Shown: one piece after another, positions 8,366 through 17,117 of the stretch
Layout of the letters: every line of letters starts with the position of its first letter
Numbering within the stretch: position 1 is the stretch's first letter
Source of the DNA: Alistipes sp.
Lineage (GTDB): Bacteria; Bacteroidota; Bacteroidia; Bacteroidales; Rikenellaceae
DNA length: 64,000 nt
Assembly: GCA_017630455.1 (NCBI GenBank)
Contig: JAGBVG010000023.1
Coordinates: forward strand, 62,001-126,000
Direction: 5' to 3'
The notes under the pieces: generated by a model
What the model was told of the DNA's origin: nothing
Database searches by the model: none
Seen by the model: only the letters and a program-made list of their open reading frames with translations
Position numbers and translations under genes: made by a program

Positions 8366-9760
8366 TTAGTCAAACTTCTGTCTTACAAACCAGTAGTCCG
8401 ATGTGTCACCCGAGAAGAGTGAGAAGCCTATCGAGATTTTGTAGTAATTCTGCGATACGAGACCTACGCTCTTCGAGCCTACGGTGATGCGCTTAGGAGC
8501 TGCGGTATGTCCATACTCGAAGCCGATGTTTACCGACGATGCACCCCACACCTTCACTGGGAGTCCGATACCTGCCGTGATGGCAAATTGGTTGATACAC
8601 TCTCCGCCGAACGACTGATAGTAGTTTCCAGCACGCGCACCCACGCGGTATGACATACGGTTAAGGTAGTTGCGCACATCCGACGAGCGAGGTGTGATCT
8701 CGAAGCCAAGCTTTACGGTGTGAGTGTTGGTGTATGTCACATTCACACTCTGTGCGTCGTGGTTTTCGCTAAACGAGGTGTTGTCGTTACCCCAAGCGGC
8801 GTAGACATAATCGGCGCCAAAGGCTATTGTGCGGTTGCGGTAGAAGAGACCTGCGCCCACCTGATGTGGCACGCGCAACGACAACGTGCTGATATCCTCA
8901 CGAGCCTTGTTATTGCTGCTGTTGATATTGCTGCCCGTGCTCACTATATTGCGAACCTCGGGGTTCAAAGCTCCGCCAAGATCGTATGTCGCACCGAAGG
9001 TCAAGATCTGCGAGTCGGTACTAATAGGCGACCACTGCACGCCCACCTGAAATTTGAAGCTGTTGACAAGATATTCATCGGTACATACCGTAGAGCTATA
9101 CTTTTCTGTGCCGATAATCTGGTCTGTTACCGATGTCTGATACTTACGCTCGATATATCCCCAGTAGTACTTCGCCGCAACACCAATCGAGAACTTACGC
9201 CAAGGCATCCAGCCTATCGACAGCTTCACCTCTGTGATGTCGCCCATACCCTCGTAGCCATACTGCACACGGCCGATGTCAGCCCAGTTGCTCTCATTCT
9301 GGTCGGTGGTGTTGATTTTGTATCCCACGCTGCTGTAGGGCGCTACGCTGAGCGATGCTCCGAGGCTTTTGGCCAGTGGAAACGCGATGGCGATGTTGTG
9401 GATGTTGGCTGTGTTATATCCTGTCTTGGATGTCGAGACGCGCTTGCCACTCTGGTCATACTTTGGCTGGCTGTTGCGGAAGTGCGTGCCGTCGATGCCC
9501 ACGTCGAAGAGAAAACTCTTGCGCGCTATAGAGCTTGCAGCCGCAGGGTTGATGGTGTTGATCTGACCTACGGTGCGCTTACCAAGACCCACGCCACCCA
9601 TTGCACGCATCTGCGCATTGCCGGGCGTGAGCAACTCGCCAGGGCCATACATCGAGTATGGCGAGTAGGCGTTGATGCTGCTTGTCTGCGCCAATGCTCC
9701 GAAAGGCACACACAAGAGCAACAAAAGTGTGAGATATATGAGTTTAAAACTTCTCTGCAT
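8366..9760 (-). CDS. Outer-membrane beta-barrel protein, FadL/OmpP1-like candidate
   Basis: The start chosen is ATG at 9760, giving 464 residues and a clean signal peptide (MQRSFKLIYLTLLLLLC, then GALAQ). An in-frame ATG at 9787 would add nine residues ahead of it and spoil the signal. The mature part begins SSINAYSPYSMYGPGE and contains AMGGVGLG and NPAAASSIA, a pattern seen in FadL/OmpP1-type and related Bacteroidetes barrels. Alternating aromatic beta strands run to the C-terminus, which ends with YWFVRQKFD. It overlaps the end of coaX by 17 bp, suggesting coupled translation. Ligand and function are unknown; a structural barrel is the safe call. Confidence 0.75.
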   Translation of the reverse strand: MQRSFKLIYLTLLLLLCVPFGALAQTSSINAYSPYSMYGPGELLTPGNAQMRAMGGVGLGKRTVGQINTINPAAASSIARKSFLFDVGIDGTHFRNSQPKYDQSGKRVSTSKTGYNTANIHNIAIAFPLAKSLGASLSVAPYSSVGYKINTTDQNESNWADIGRVQYGYEGMGDITEVKLSIGWMPWRKFSIGVAAKYYWGYIERKYQTSVTDQIIGTEKYSSTVCTDEYLVNSFKFQVGVQWSPISTDSQILTFGATYDLGGALNPEVRNIVSTGSNINSSNNKAREDISTLSLRVPHQVGAGLFYRNRTIAFGADYVYAAWGNDNTSFSENHDAQSVNVTYTNTHTVKLGFEITPRSSDVRNYLNRMSYRVGARAGNYYQSFGGECINQFAITAGIGLPVKVWGASSVNIGFEYGHTAAPKRITVGSKSVGLVSQNYYKISIGFSLFSGDTSDYWFVRQKFD

Positions 9761-10478
9761 TATACTCCAAAATTCTATTGAGACCAAAAATTACTGGCTC
9801 ACAGTCTGCAAATATCGCGTTTTTAATTCTCTTTACAAAATATTTTGCGTCACCTCCGGTGAAAATAATGCAATTTTCACTGTTTTTTAACAAAAACGCC
9901 TCCACATAACCCCTAATTTCCTGCTCAACACCTCGCATCACACCCTGTTCGATGGCCTCGACAGTTGTGCGACCATACTCCAAAACCTCCTCCGTTGGCG
10001 AGCAAAGTGGGAGTTTTGCGGTGTAGTCCGCGAGGGCTCGGAAGCGGGTGGTGACACCAGGTGAGATGTTGCCTCCGAGGAACACATTGTCTACTACGTA
10101 GTCAATGGTTATCGCCGTGCCGAAGTCCACAACCATAATGTCGCGTCCGGGGTACATCGCCGAAACACCCACCGCGGCAGCCAATCTGTCGGCACCCAAG
10201 GTTTGGGGTGTGTGGTAGTGGTTACCCAAGGGCAGAGGTGTCGTGGCGGGGCTGAAGTGTAGCACCTTGCCGATGTGGTTGCGAAGTTGTGCCGCCACCG
10301 CATCGCCATCGCCGCGTGTTGAGGCAACAATCGCCGCTGAGAGCGTGGGGTAGCGTGTGATGATGTCGCGGATGGTGGCGTCGGAGATACTCTCCTCCGT
10401 ATGCTGCATCACAACCTCTCCCTCGCTCATCACCGAGATCTTGGCGCGGCTGTTTCCTATGTCTACGATAAGATTCAT
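9744..10478 (-). CDS. coaX: Type III pantothenate kinase
   Basis: It phosphorylates pantothenate, the first step of coenzyme A synthesis, in the cytoplasm. At 244 residues it is normal for CoaX. The N-terminal ASKHA phosphate motif is MNLIVDIGNSRAK. The mid-protein TLGADRLAA motif (GxDR) provides the pantothenate-site Asp and Arg. VVDFGTAITIDYV and GGNISPG are further family signatures. This class needs a monovalent cation and is insensitive to CoA feedback (family knowledge). It starts 12 bp after the mfd stop and overlaps the barrel gene. Confidence 0.94.
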   Translation of the reverse strand: MNLIVDIGNSRAKISVMSEGEVVMQHTEESISDATIRDIITRYPTLSAAIVASTRGDGDAVAAQLRNHIGKVLHFSPATTPLPLGNHYHTPQTLGADRLAAAVGVSAMYPGRDIMVVDFGTAITIDYVVDNVFLGGNISPGVTTRFRALADYTAKLPLCSPTEEVLEYGRTTVEAIEQGVMRGVEQEIRGYVEAFLLKNSENCIIFTGGDAKYFVKRIKNAIFADCEPVIFGLNRILEYNAEKF

Positions 10479-10490
10479 ACGTTCAATCTG

Positions 10491-13400
10491 TTAAGCATCT
10501 TTGGTGGTAGCTGCCAACTGGCGAAGCATCTCCACCGCCTCGGCTACTGAGTATATCTTTCTAACGGTCATCGACAGACGATTATTGTATTGCTTGACCA
10601 CAAAACGCTCTGGGTCTGCCACAACCTTGCGAAGCAGATTGAGGAATGTGTCGGTTTTGAAGAATGGCGAGTTGTTGTCACCCACGAAGCGCACGATAAG
10701 CAGGCCGTTCTTAACCTTCACGTGTTCCATACCGAGGTTCACAGCCTCGTGGCGCAGACGCACCACATCCGTGAGCACACGCACTGGTTCTGGAATAGCA
10801 CCAAAGCGATCCTTCAGGCGCTCCATAAGTGCCTCAAACTGCTCGTCGGTGTGCATAGCGTCGATCTCGCGATAGAGGCGCAGCTTCTCACTCTGCGAGC
10901 GGACGTAACTATCAGGAATCGAGGCGTCTACATCAATGTCTATCGTAGCGTCGTCGACAAACGCAACCTCCTTCATAGCGTCGTTCTCGGCCTGTGACAA
11001 GCCCGATACATCGAGGCCCTCGGCACGAAGCTCCGAGATAGCCTGGTTGAGAATCTTCTGGTAGGTCTCGATGCCGATGTCGGCGATAAAGCCGCTTTGC
11101 TCCGCGCCCAACAGATTGCCCGCACCGCGAATGTCGAGGTCCTGCATAGCGATGTTGAAGCCTGAGCCGAGATCCGAGAACTCCTCGATGGCCCTCAGAC
11201 GGCGGCGTGCGTCGTCGCCAAGAAGCTCGTCGGGAGGCGAGAGGAGGTAGCAAAAGCCCTTCTTGTCGGAGCGACCCACACGACCACGCAGCTGGTGCAG
11301 GTCGCTGAGTCCGAAGCGGTGTGCATCGTTGATAATAATGGTGTTGGCGTTGGCGATGTCGATACCATTCTCGATGATTGTGGTGGCCAGCAGCACGTCA
11401 AACTCACCATATATGAAGTCCATAATCAGCTTCTCGAGCTGCTCGGCAGGCATACGTCCGTGTCCCACGCCCACACGAGCCTTGGGGCATAGGCGTGTGA
11501 TGAGGCCCTGCATAGTTGTGATATCCTCCACGCGGTTATGCACAAAGTATACCTGACCACCGCGCGACAGCTCCTCCTCGATGGCATCGCGGATGACATC
11601 CTCGGAGAATATATGTGACTCGGTGACAATAGGTTGGCGGTTTGGTGGCGGAGTGGATATCACCGAGAGGTCGCGCGATCCCATCAATGAGAACTGCAAT
11701 GTGCGGGGTATAGGTGTCGCCGTGAGGGTCAGCGTGTCGACAGATACGGAGAGCTGCGTCAGCTTCTCCTTAGCTGCCACACCAAACTTCTGCTCCTCGT
11801 CGATAATCAGCAGTCCGAGGTCGCGGAACTCTATCTGCTTTGAGAGCATCTTATGAGTGCCGATAAGTATATCTATCTTGCCCGCTTTGAGCTCCTCGGC
11901 GATGCGTCGAGCCTCCTTTGCCGACTTGGTGCGGTTGATATACTCCACCGTAACAGGCAGGTCGCGCAGACGCTCCGAGAAGGAGCGGTAGTGTTGCAGC
12001 GCGAGAATCGTAGTAGGCACCAAAACAGCTACCTGTTTGCCGTCGCACGCCGCCTTGAAAGCAGCGCGTATAGCAACCTCGGTCTTTCCGAAGCCCACAT
12101 CGCCACATACGAGGCGGTCCATAGGCTGTGTCGACTCCATATCTCTCTTCACTGCGGCGATGGCACTCTGCTGGTCGGGTGTATCCTCCCACTTGAACGA
12201 GGCCTCCAGCTCCTGCTGAAGGTAGCTATCCTCGGAGAATGCGAAACCTGTCGAGGCCTTACGCTTGGCATAGAGGGCTATCAGCTCGCGAGAGATATCC
12301 TTAACGGCCTTCTTAGTCGTAGCCTTGAGCTTCTGCCACGCTCCATTTCCGAGTTTGTAAATCTTTGGTGGCTCGCCCTCGCCGCTCTTGTATCGCGAGA
12401 TGCGGTGCAGGGCGTGAACATTCACAAAGAGTATGTCGTTGTCCTTGTATATCAGCTTTATAGCCTCCTTGGTGCGGCCGTTATCATTGAGTTTCACAAG
12501 ACCTCCGAAGCGACCTACGCCGTGGTCGATATGCACAACATAATCGCCCACCTTCAGGGCATTAAGCTCGGCGATAGTCATCTGCTCGTCGCGCTTTATC
12601 TCGCCACGGATTCGGTAACGCTGATAGCGGTCAAAAATCTGATGGTCAGTATAAATGCAGATCTTAAGCGCGTTATCCACGAAGCCCTCGTGAAGCACGA
12701 TATCCTCAGCGCGGAAGTCGACATTGCGGCGGCCTACCTGATGAAAGATATTCGTAAGACGCTCTATCTGAGCCTTGTTGTGCGAGAGAATCGAGGTCTC
12801 GTATCCGCGCTCGTTGTTCCAACGGATGTCGTCGGCAAGCATCTCGAAGTTGCGGTTGAAGGCTGGCTGAGGTGTGGTGTCGAAGGTGAGTGTTATCTCG
12901 GCCTGACGCTCGCGGATGTTGTTTTTGCGCAGTGTGACGCTGCACGGCTCCCAATCCTTCAGCACCATCTGGCGCGAGGTTACCTTGCGCGAGAGCTGTT
13001 GAGCCTCCTCATCACTTTCGGCCATCTCCAGCACCTTACGTCGTATATCTGCAATCTTGCGCAGTGCGAAGTCGCCGTCGCCAATCCACCACGTTGCGCC
13101 CGTTGCGAACTTAGCAAGCGACACACGCTCGGCATTATCCTCTGACTGGTGGATGTTCGGGATTATATCCACGCTCTCGGGACGCTCCGCGGAGAGCTGG
13201 CTCGAGATGTCGAAGCGGCGTAGCGAGTCGACGGTATCACCAAAGAAATCAATACGATAGGGCTTCGACTCGGCATACGAAAAGACGTCGACGATACCTC
13301 CGCGAACAGAGTATTGACCAGGCTCATAGACAAAATCTACGCGCACGAAACCCTGCTCCACAAGCCACTCCACCAGGTCGTTTTGCTCGATTGAGTCTCC

Positions 13401-13838
13401 TGTGTTGATGCGTAGCGACTGCGCGTTGAGGCTTCGGCTGTCGATAACCGTCTCGGCAAGAGCCTCTGGGTAGGTGCATATAGCGAGGTAGCCATCCTTG
13501 AAGTTGGAGATGGCATTCAGAGCACCCGTGCGGCGCACTATACCCTGCGGATCCTCCGCGCCGTAAGCTGCGGAGCGTTTATAGCCCGAGGCGAAGAATG
13601 CCACGTGCTCCTCATCGAGAAGTTCGTAGAGGTCGTTGACAAGATATGCTGCAGCATCGCGGTCATCGGCAAGGAAGATGTGTATACCCCCCATACGCTC
13701 AACAGCGTCGGCCGCATAAAGCGAATAAGCTCCACCGACCATCTGCTCGAGATGGACGGTAGAGCCGATCTTTTCCAAACATTTTTTAAGCTCTCCCGCA
13801 CGTTTGGACTTGCGGATGAGACCCTGTAAATAGTTCAT
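10491..13838 (-). CDS. mfd: Transcription-repair coupling factor Mfd
   Basis: This 1115-residue protein removes RNA polymerase stalled at lesions and recruits UvrA. The N-terminal UvrB-like region is present (about 1-330, with IVDVFSYAESKPYRIDFFGD). A CarD-like RNAP-interaction module follows near residue 430 (GDYVVHIDHGVGRFGGL). The RecG-like translocase has Walker A GDVGFGKTE, the DEEQ box (LIIDEEQKFGV), TLTATPIPRTL, and motifs V-VI with ENGIDIANANTIII and QLRGRVGRSDKKGFCYLL. The C-terminal TRCF domain closes the protein. It is the first gene of the mfd-coaX-barrel-TPR-lptC-CorC block. A 430-codon open frame on the opposite strand is only a composition shadow. Confidence 0.97.
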   Translation of the reverse strand: MNYLQGLIRKSKRAGELKKCLEKIGSTVHLEQMVGGAYSLYAADAVERMGGIHIFLADDRDAAAYLVNDLYELLDEEHVAFFASGYKRSAAYGAEDPQGIVRRTGALNAISNFKDGYLAICTYPEALAETVIDSRSLNAQSLRINTGDSIEQNDLVEWLVEQGFVRVDFVYEPGQYSVRGGIVDVFSYAESKPYRIDFFGDTVDSLRRFDISSQLSAERPESVDIIPNIHQSEDNAERVSLAKFATGATWWIGDGDFALRKIADIRRKVLEMAESDEEAQQLSRKVTSRQMVLKDWEPCSVTLRKNNIRERQAEITLTFDTTPQPAFNRNFEMLADDIRWNNERGYETSILSHNKAQIERLTNIFHQVGRRNVDFRAEDIVLHEGFVDNALKICIYTDHQIFDRYQRYRIRGEIKRDEQMTIAELNALKVGDYVVHIDHGVGRFGGLVKLNDNGRTKEAIKLIYKDNDILFVNVHALHRISRYKSGEGEPPKIYKLGNGAWQKLKATTKKAVKDISRELIALYAKRKASTGFAFSEDSYLQQELEASFKWEDTPDQQSAIAAVKRDMESTQPMDRLVCGDVGFGKTEVAIRAAFKAACDGKQVAVLVPTTILALQHYRSFSERLRDLPVTVEYINRTKSAKEARRIAEELKAGKIDILIGTHKMLSKQIEFRDLGLLIIDEEQKFGVAAKEKLTQLSVSVDTLTLTATPIPRTLQFSLMGSRDLSVISTPPPNRQPIVTESHIFSEDVIRDAIEEELSRGGQVYFVHNRVEDITTMQGLITRLCPKARVGVGHGRMPAEQLEKLIMDFIYGEFDVLLATTIIENGIDIANANTIIINDAHRFGLSDLHQLRGRVGRSDKKGFCYLLSPPDELLGDDARRRLRAIEEFSDLGSGFNIAMQDLDIRGAGNLLGAEQSGFIADIGIETYQKILNQAISELRAEGLDVSGLSQAENDAMKEVAFVDDATIDIDVDASIPDSYVRSQSEKLRLYREIDAMHTDEQFEALMERLKDRFGAIPEPVRVLTDVVRLRHEAVNLGMEHVKVKNGLLIVRFVGDNNSPFFKTDTFLNLLRKVVADPERFVVKQYNNRLSMTVRKIYSVAEAVEMLRQLAATTKDA

Positions 13839-13924
13839 ATCGCTTTGGTTATCTATTCGATATTGTTTCAGCCGGCATCTCTGCCCCGAAACATTGACTC
13901 ACGACTGATACCCAACTTACTCTG

Positions 13925-15475
13925 CTACTCTTTTGAGTTTACGAGAAGCGACTCTCCCTTTTTATCGAGGTAACTAACATCAATCATTCCGATACTCTGC
14001 TCGGTAGTTATCTTGATGCGTAGCTTGTACTTGAAAATCCAACGAAGCTTTCGTGATATGATACCCTGCTCGAGGTATGCCTTGACGTATGGGCTTACTC
14101 TGAGGTTTACGTAGCGCACGCCCTTGGCTGCGAGGTTGTGGATCTCGCCCTCGATCTTCTTCTCGAGGAGGATTGTTGGCGCTACTTTGCCTGTGCCGTT
14201 GCACGTTGGGCAGGTATCTGATATCTCGTCTATAGCAATAGGACGTACTCTCTGGCGGGTTATCTGCATAAGTCCAAACTTCGTGAGCGGAAGTATGGTG
14301 TGTTTCGCCTTATCCGTAGCCATCAGTTTCTGCATCTCCTGGTATAGCGTCTGTCGACTCTGCTGCTGGCGCATATCTATGAAGTCGATGATCACAATAC
14401 CACCCATATCTCTAAGGCGCAACTGACGTGCTATCTCTGCTGCTGCTGCGAGGTTCACCTCGAGTGCTGTCTGCTCCTGATCATCCTCGGCCTTGGTGCG
14501 GTTACCCGAGTTGACGTCTATGACGTGCATAGCCTCGGTATGCTCGATGATAAGGTATGCACCGCGGCGCAGTGATACATATTTAGCAAATAACGACTTT
14601 ATCTGTTTCGTGATGTCGAAGTTGTCGAAGATCCCTACCTTACCCTTATATAGCTTCACCATATGCTCCATCTCGGGCTTTATGGCGTGGATGTAGCTCT
14701 TAATCTCCGTGTGCATCGTCTCGTCGTCAACGATAATCTGAGAGAAGGTGTCGTTGAGCGAATCACGAATTATGGTATTCACGCGGCTCATCTCGCTCAT
14801 AAGGCGCGAAGGTGCCGCACCCTTACGCATAGCGTCGAGGGTCTTGTTCCATCTCTCAACAAGAGAGAGTATGTCTTGCATAATGTCGATGTCCTCAGCT
14901 TCGGCCGCAGCCGTGCGGATTATGACACCGAAGTTTTGTGGTAGTACCTCTTGTGCTACCTTTCGAAGTCGTTTCTTTGCGTTGTTAGAGCGAATCTTCG
15001 CAGATACGAAAACCTTATTCGAGAATGGTACCAGCACCACGTTTCTTCCCGCAAGCGATACATCGGCCGTCAAGCGCGGACCTTTGGTTGATATCGCCTC
15101 CTTGGATATCTGCACCATAATGGTCTGTCCTACCTGCAGGTGGTCGCCTATGCGTCCCTCCTTCTCGAGTTGTGGCTCGAGTTTCATATTCTCCACGCGC
15201 ATCATTCGCTTCTCGCGACTATCCACAATGCGCTGCAGCGAGGTGAAGTTCTGGCCAAGGTCGAGGTAGTGGATAAAGGCATCCTTCTCGTGTCCTATAT
15301 TCACGAATGCTGCATTCAGACCCGGCATAATCTTTCGCACGCGACCCAAGTAGATGTCGCCTACGGAGAAGCCTGTCTGGCAGCGCTCCTTGTTCAACTC
15401 GACAAGCACCTTGTCCTCGCAGAGTGCTATCGAGACCTCCGTTGGATTTACATTGATAAATAGTTCTCTGTTCAT
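13925..15475 (-). CDS. rng: Ribonuclease E/G family endoribonuclease (RNase G type)
   Basis: It is an RNA endonuclease acting in rRNA maturation and mRNA decay. Start ATG 15475 gives MNRELFINVNPTE, the usual start in this phylum; an ATG at 15484 would add three residues. The S1 domain has GDIYLGRVRKIMPGLNAAFV with an insertion after DLGQ typical of Bacteroidetes. The catalytic Asp pair sits in HVIDVNSGNR and VIIDFIDMR. The Zn-link CPTC is in DTCPTCNGTGK. With 516 residues and no long C-terminal scaffold it is RNase G-like. It stands alone, 86 bp before mfd and about 140 bp after the small basic protein. Confidence 0.94.
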   Translation of the reverse strand: MNRELFINVNPTEVSIALCEDKVLVELNKERCQTGFSVGDIYLGRVRKIMPGLNAAFVNIGHEKDAFIHYLDLGQNFTSLQRIVDSREKRMMRVENMKLEPQLEKEGRIGDHLQVGQTIMVQISKEAISTKGPRLTADVSLAGRNVVLVPFSNKVFVSAKIRSNNAKKRLRKVAQEVLPQNFGVIIRTAAAEAEDIDIMQDILSLVERWNKTLDAMRKGAAPSRLMSEMSRVNTIIRDSLNDTFSQIIVDDETMHTEIKSYIHAIKPEMEHMVKLYKGKVGIFDNFDITKQIKSLFAKYVSLRRGAYLIIEHTEAMHVIDVNSGNRTKAEDDQEQTALEVNLAAAAEIARQLRLRDMGGIVIIDFIDMRQQQSRQTLYQEMQKLMATDKAKHTILPLTKFGLMQITRQRVRPIAIDEISDTCPTCNGTGKVAPTILLEKKIEGEIHNLAAKGVRYVNLRVSPYVKAYLEQGIISRKLRWIFKYKLRIKITTEQSIGMIDVSYLDKKGESLLVNSKE

Positions 15476-15576
15476 AGTTTTCAATGTAAATCAGTTAGTT
15501 AACCAGAGGCTTGTGCCTTATCGGCAGTTGCCTCTCTCACAATCACACTCCCCCTGGGAGCTGTGAAAATAGCTGA

Positions 15577-15597
15577 AGCTAAGGACTTGCCTTAGCT
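15577..15597 (-). terminator. Possible weak terminator after the 29-residue basic protein
   Basis: AGCTAAGG (15577-15584) pairs with CCTTAGCT (15590-15597) around a 5-base loop. On the minus strand the stem is followed by TCAGCTATTTTC, only a weak T-tract. It lies 23 bp after the small-gene stop. Confidence 0.4.
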
Positions 15598-15619
15598 CCA
15601 ACTGTGTCCTAAAGAAGGA

Positions 15620-15709
15620 TTACTTCTTCTTATGACGATTCTTGCGAAGACGCTTCTTACGCTTGTGCGTCGCCATCTTATGACGCTTGTGCTTCTTTCC
15701 GTTTGGCAT
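15620..15709 (-). CDS. 29-residue basic protein, bS22/mS38 (COX24-like) candidate ribosomal protein
   Basis: ATG at 15707-15709 and TAA at 15620-15622 enclose 29 codons, of which 19 are Lys, Arg or His. The protein begins MPNGKKHKRHKMATHKRKKR and ends LRKNRHKKK. The pattern KKhKRHKMxxHKRKKRLRKNR resembles the C-terminal AURKAIP1/COX24 motif of mitochondrial mS38 and the tiny actinobacterial bS22, which bind small-subunit rRNA (family knowledge; the match was made by eye). Closely similar short proteins are widespread in Bacteroidetes. It sits between the HU gene (about 40 bp upstream) and rng, a translation/RNA neighbourhood. It is below the size limit of most gene callers. Confidence 0.75.
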   Translation of the reverse strand: MPNGKKHKRHKMATHKRKKRLRKNRHKKK

Positions 15710-15749
15710 AATTTATAATATTAAAAGGTTTGTGACTTTCCGATTCTGA

Positions 15750-16022
15750 TTATTTTACCTCACCTGCGAAGCTCTTAGCTGGCTTGAAAGCAGGGATGTT
15801 GTGCTCAGGAATAGTGATAGTAGTGTTCTTAGAGATGTTACGAGCTACCTTCATAGCGCGCTTCTTGATGATGAAGCTACCGAAACCTCTCAAATATACA
15901 TTCTGGCCATCCTTCATTGCGTTCTTCACGCTCTCCATAAAGGCCTCAACGATAGCCTGAACCTGAATCTTCTCTACGCCGGTTGACTTTGCAATCTCGT
16001 TTACGATATCTGCCTTTGTCAT
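15750..16022 (-). CDS. HU/IHF-family DNA-binding protein
   Basis: A 90-residue nucleoid protein of normal HU length. It begins MTKADIVNEIAKSTGV, the helical dimerisation part. The DNA-binding arm signature GFGSFIIKKRA at about 46-56 is followed by the arm residues and IPAFKPAKSF near the C-terminus, the typical HU ending. It bends and compacts DNA as a dimer. A good promoter lies at 16111-16118. It may be cotranscribed with the 29-residue basic gene, which starts about 40 bp after its stop. Confidence 0.95.
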   Translation of the reverse strand: MTKADIVNEIAKSTGVEKIQVQAIVEAFMESVKNAMKDGQNVYLRGFGSFIIKKRAMKVARNISKNTTITIPEHNIPAFKPAKSFAGEVK

Positions 16023-16110
16023 AGTTGTAAATAGTTTATTTAGTTTATTTTTTTAACAAGTGTCTAACAATCTTTTCCCAAAAATGGGGGCTTTTAGCAA
16101 AAAATGTCTG

Positions 16111-16141
16111 CAAATATACGGCAACTTTATATAATATGCAA
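16111..16141 (-). promoter_or_regulatory. Promoter of the HU gene
   Basis: TATATTTG at 16111-16118 (minus) with TTG at 16139-16141, 20 bases apart, fits the Bacteroidetes sigma consensus. The leader is about 85-90 bases. Confidence 0.7.
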
Positions 16142-16218
16142 GCAAAACCGTAAAAAATAGACTCTTTTTTATCCGCGCAACATATTGTCTGGCAAATAAT
16201 AGGCAGTGTTGCGAGCCG

Positions 16219-16629
16219 CTATTTGAAGCTGTTGAGGGCTGTGGCCAAACCCTCTACGGCCTGGTCGAGACCACTTTGGATTTTGCTGCCTATCATCATC
16301 TTCATCATCATATTGAGCTCGGCGTGCAGCACCATACGGATGCGGGTGTCGCGCTCGGCAACCTCCTTCAGCTGAATCCAGAAGCTGAAATCGACGGGGA
16401 TGCCGCCCTCGTCAGCAACGATCTTAACGTGCTTATTCTCAACCTTCTCGGCGATGCGCAAGGATACCTTCATACCCTTAACCTTAAACGAGCAGCTGTC
16501 GGGCGTAGCCTCCCACTCCTCGACCTTGTCCTGGATGGCTGGGGTCATAAGATCCATACGTGAGATGATCGGGAAGATTAGCGCAGCAGGGTGGTTTATC
16601 TGTTGTTGTTTCGATTCGTATTTTTCCAT
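16219..16629 (-). CDS. START-like/SRPBCC-fold protein
   Basis: This is a 136-residue soluble protein of the small START-like family common in Bacteroidetes. It begins MEKYESKQQQINHPAALIFP, where the H-P-A-A segment starts the first strand-helix. A beta sheet follows (SCSFKVKGMKVSLRIAEK, then HVKIVADEGGIPVDFSFWIQ). It ends with a long amphipathic helix containing MMMKMMIGSKIQSGLDQAVEG, which would line a hydrophobic pocket. Ligand and role are unknown. It has its own promoter inside the end of tsaE, so it can be expressed independently. Confidence 0.8.
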   Translation of the reverse strand: MEKYESKQQQINHPAALIFPIISRMDLMTPAIQDKVEEWEATPDSCSFKVKGMKVSLRIAEKVENKHVKIVADEGGIPVDFSFWIQLKEVAERDTRIRMVLHAELNMMMKMMIGSKIQSGLDQAVEGLATALNSFK

Positions 16630-16658
16630 AGTTCACATTGTTAATGTAAAAAGTGCGA

Positions 16659-16689
16659 CAAAGGTAATCAAAATTACCTAATTACAAAA
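16659..16689 (-). promoter_or_regulatory. Promoter of the START-like gene, overlapping the end of tsaE
   Basis: TACCTTTG at 16659-16666 (minus) with TTTTG at 16685-16689, 18 bases apart. The upstream half lies within the last codons of tsaE. Confidence 0.65.
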
Positions 16690-17087
16690 CGTCGCGCGGT
16701 GTCGGAGAGAATCTCAATCTTTACGACCATAGTATCTTCGGGCAGGAGTGCCTCGATCTTCTCAGGCCACTCCACAAGACATAGTTCGCCCGACGAGAGG
16801 TACTCCTCCGAGCCGAAGTCGAGAGCCTCCTCTATCTTGTCGATGCGATACATATCGAAGTGGTATATGGTGCGCTCGCCCTCATACTGGTTTACGATGG
16901 CAAACGTAGGGCTTGTGACATCATCCTCCGAGCCGAGATACTTCGCAATCTGGCTTACAAGGGTTGTCTTACCTGCACCCATAGGGGCGTCGAGAGCCAC
17001 GACAGTTCTTCTGTCGAGGGACTCTATAACAGCTTTGGCAACCTTATCAAGTTCGTCCAATGAGTCTATCTCTATAATCTTTTCCAT
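16674..17087 (-). CDS. tsaE: tRNA threonylcarbamoyladenosine biosynthesis ATPase TsaE
   Basis: TsaE is the ATPase that works with TsaB and TsaD to make t6A37 on ANN-decoding tRNAs. At 137 residues it is normal size. Walker A is APMGAGKTTL at about 35-44. EDDVTSPTFAIVNQYEG carries the T-S-P-T-F signature. YHFDMYRI and the LVEWPEKI segment are also characteristic. It is codirectional with porX, starting 30 bp after the porX stop, so the two are probably cotranscribed with the NUDIX gene. Confidence 0.94.
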   Translation of the reverse strand: MEKIIEIDSLDELDKVAKAVIESLDRRTVVALDAPMGAGKTTLVSQIAKYLGSEDDVTSPTFAIVNQYEGERTIYHFDMYRIDKIEEALDFGSEEYLSSGELCLVEWPEKIEALLPEDTMVVKIEILSDTARRFVIR

Positions 17088-17117
17088 ATCCTATATTATA
17101 TATTAACTATTAAGCGG

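Noticed and set aside
8720-9781. A 353-codon plus-strand frame opposite the barrel protein gene
   Set aside because: It is antisense to a gene with a clean signal peptide and barrel pattern, and has no credible product.
11853-13145. A 430-codon open frame opposite mfd
   Set aside because: It overlaps the well-supported mfd helicase and shows no family signature; it is a composition shadow.
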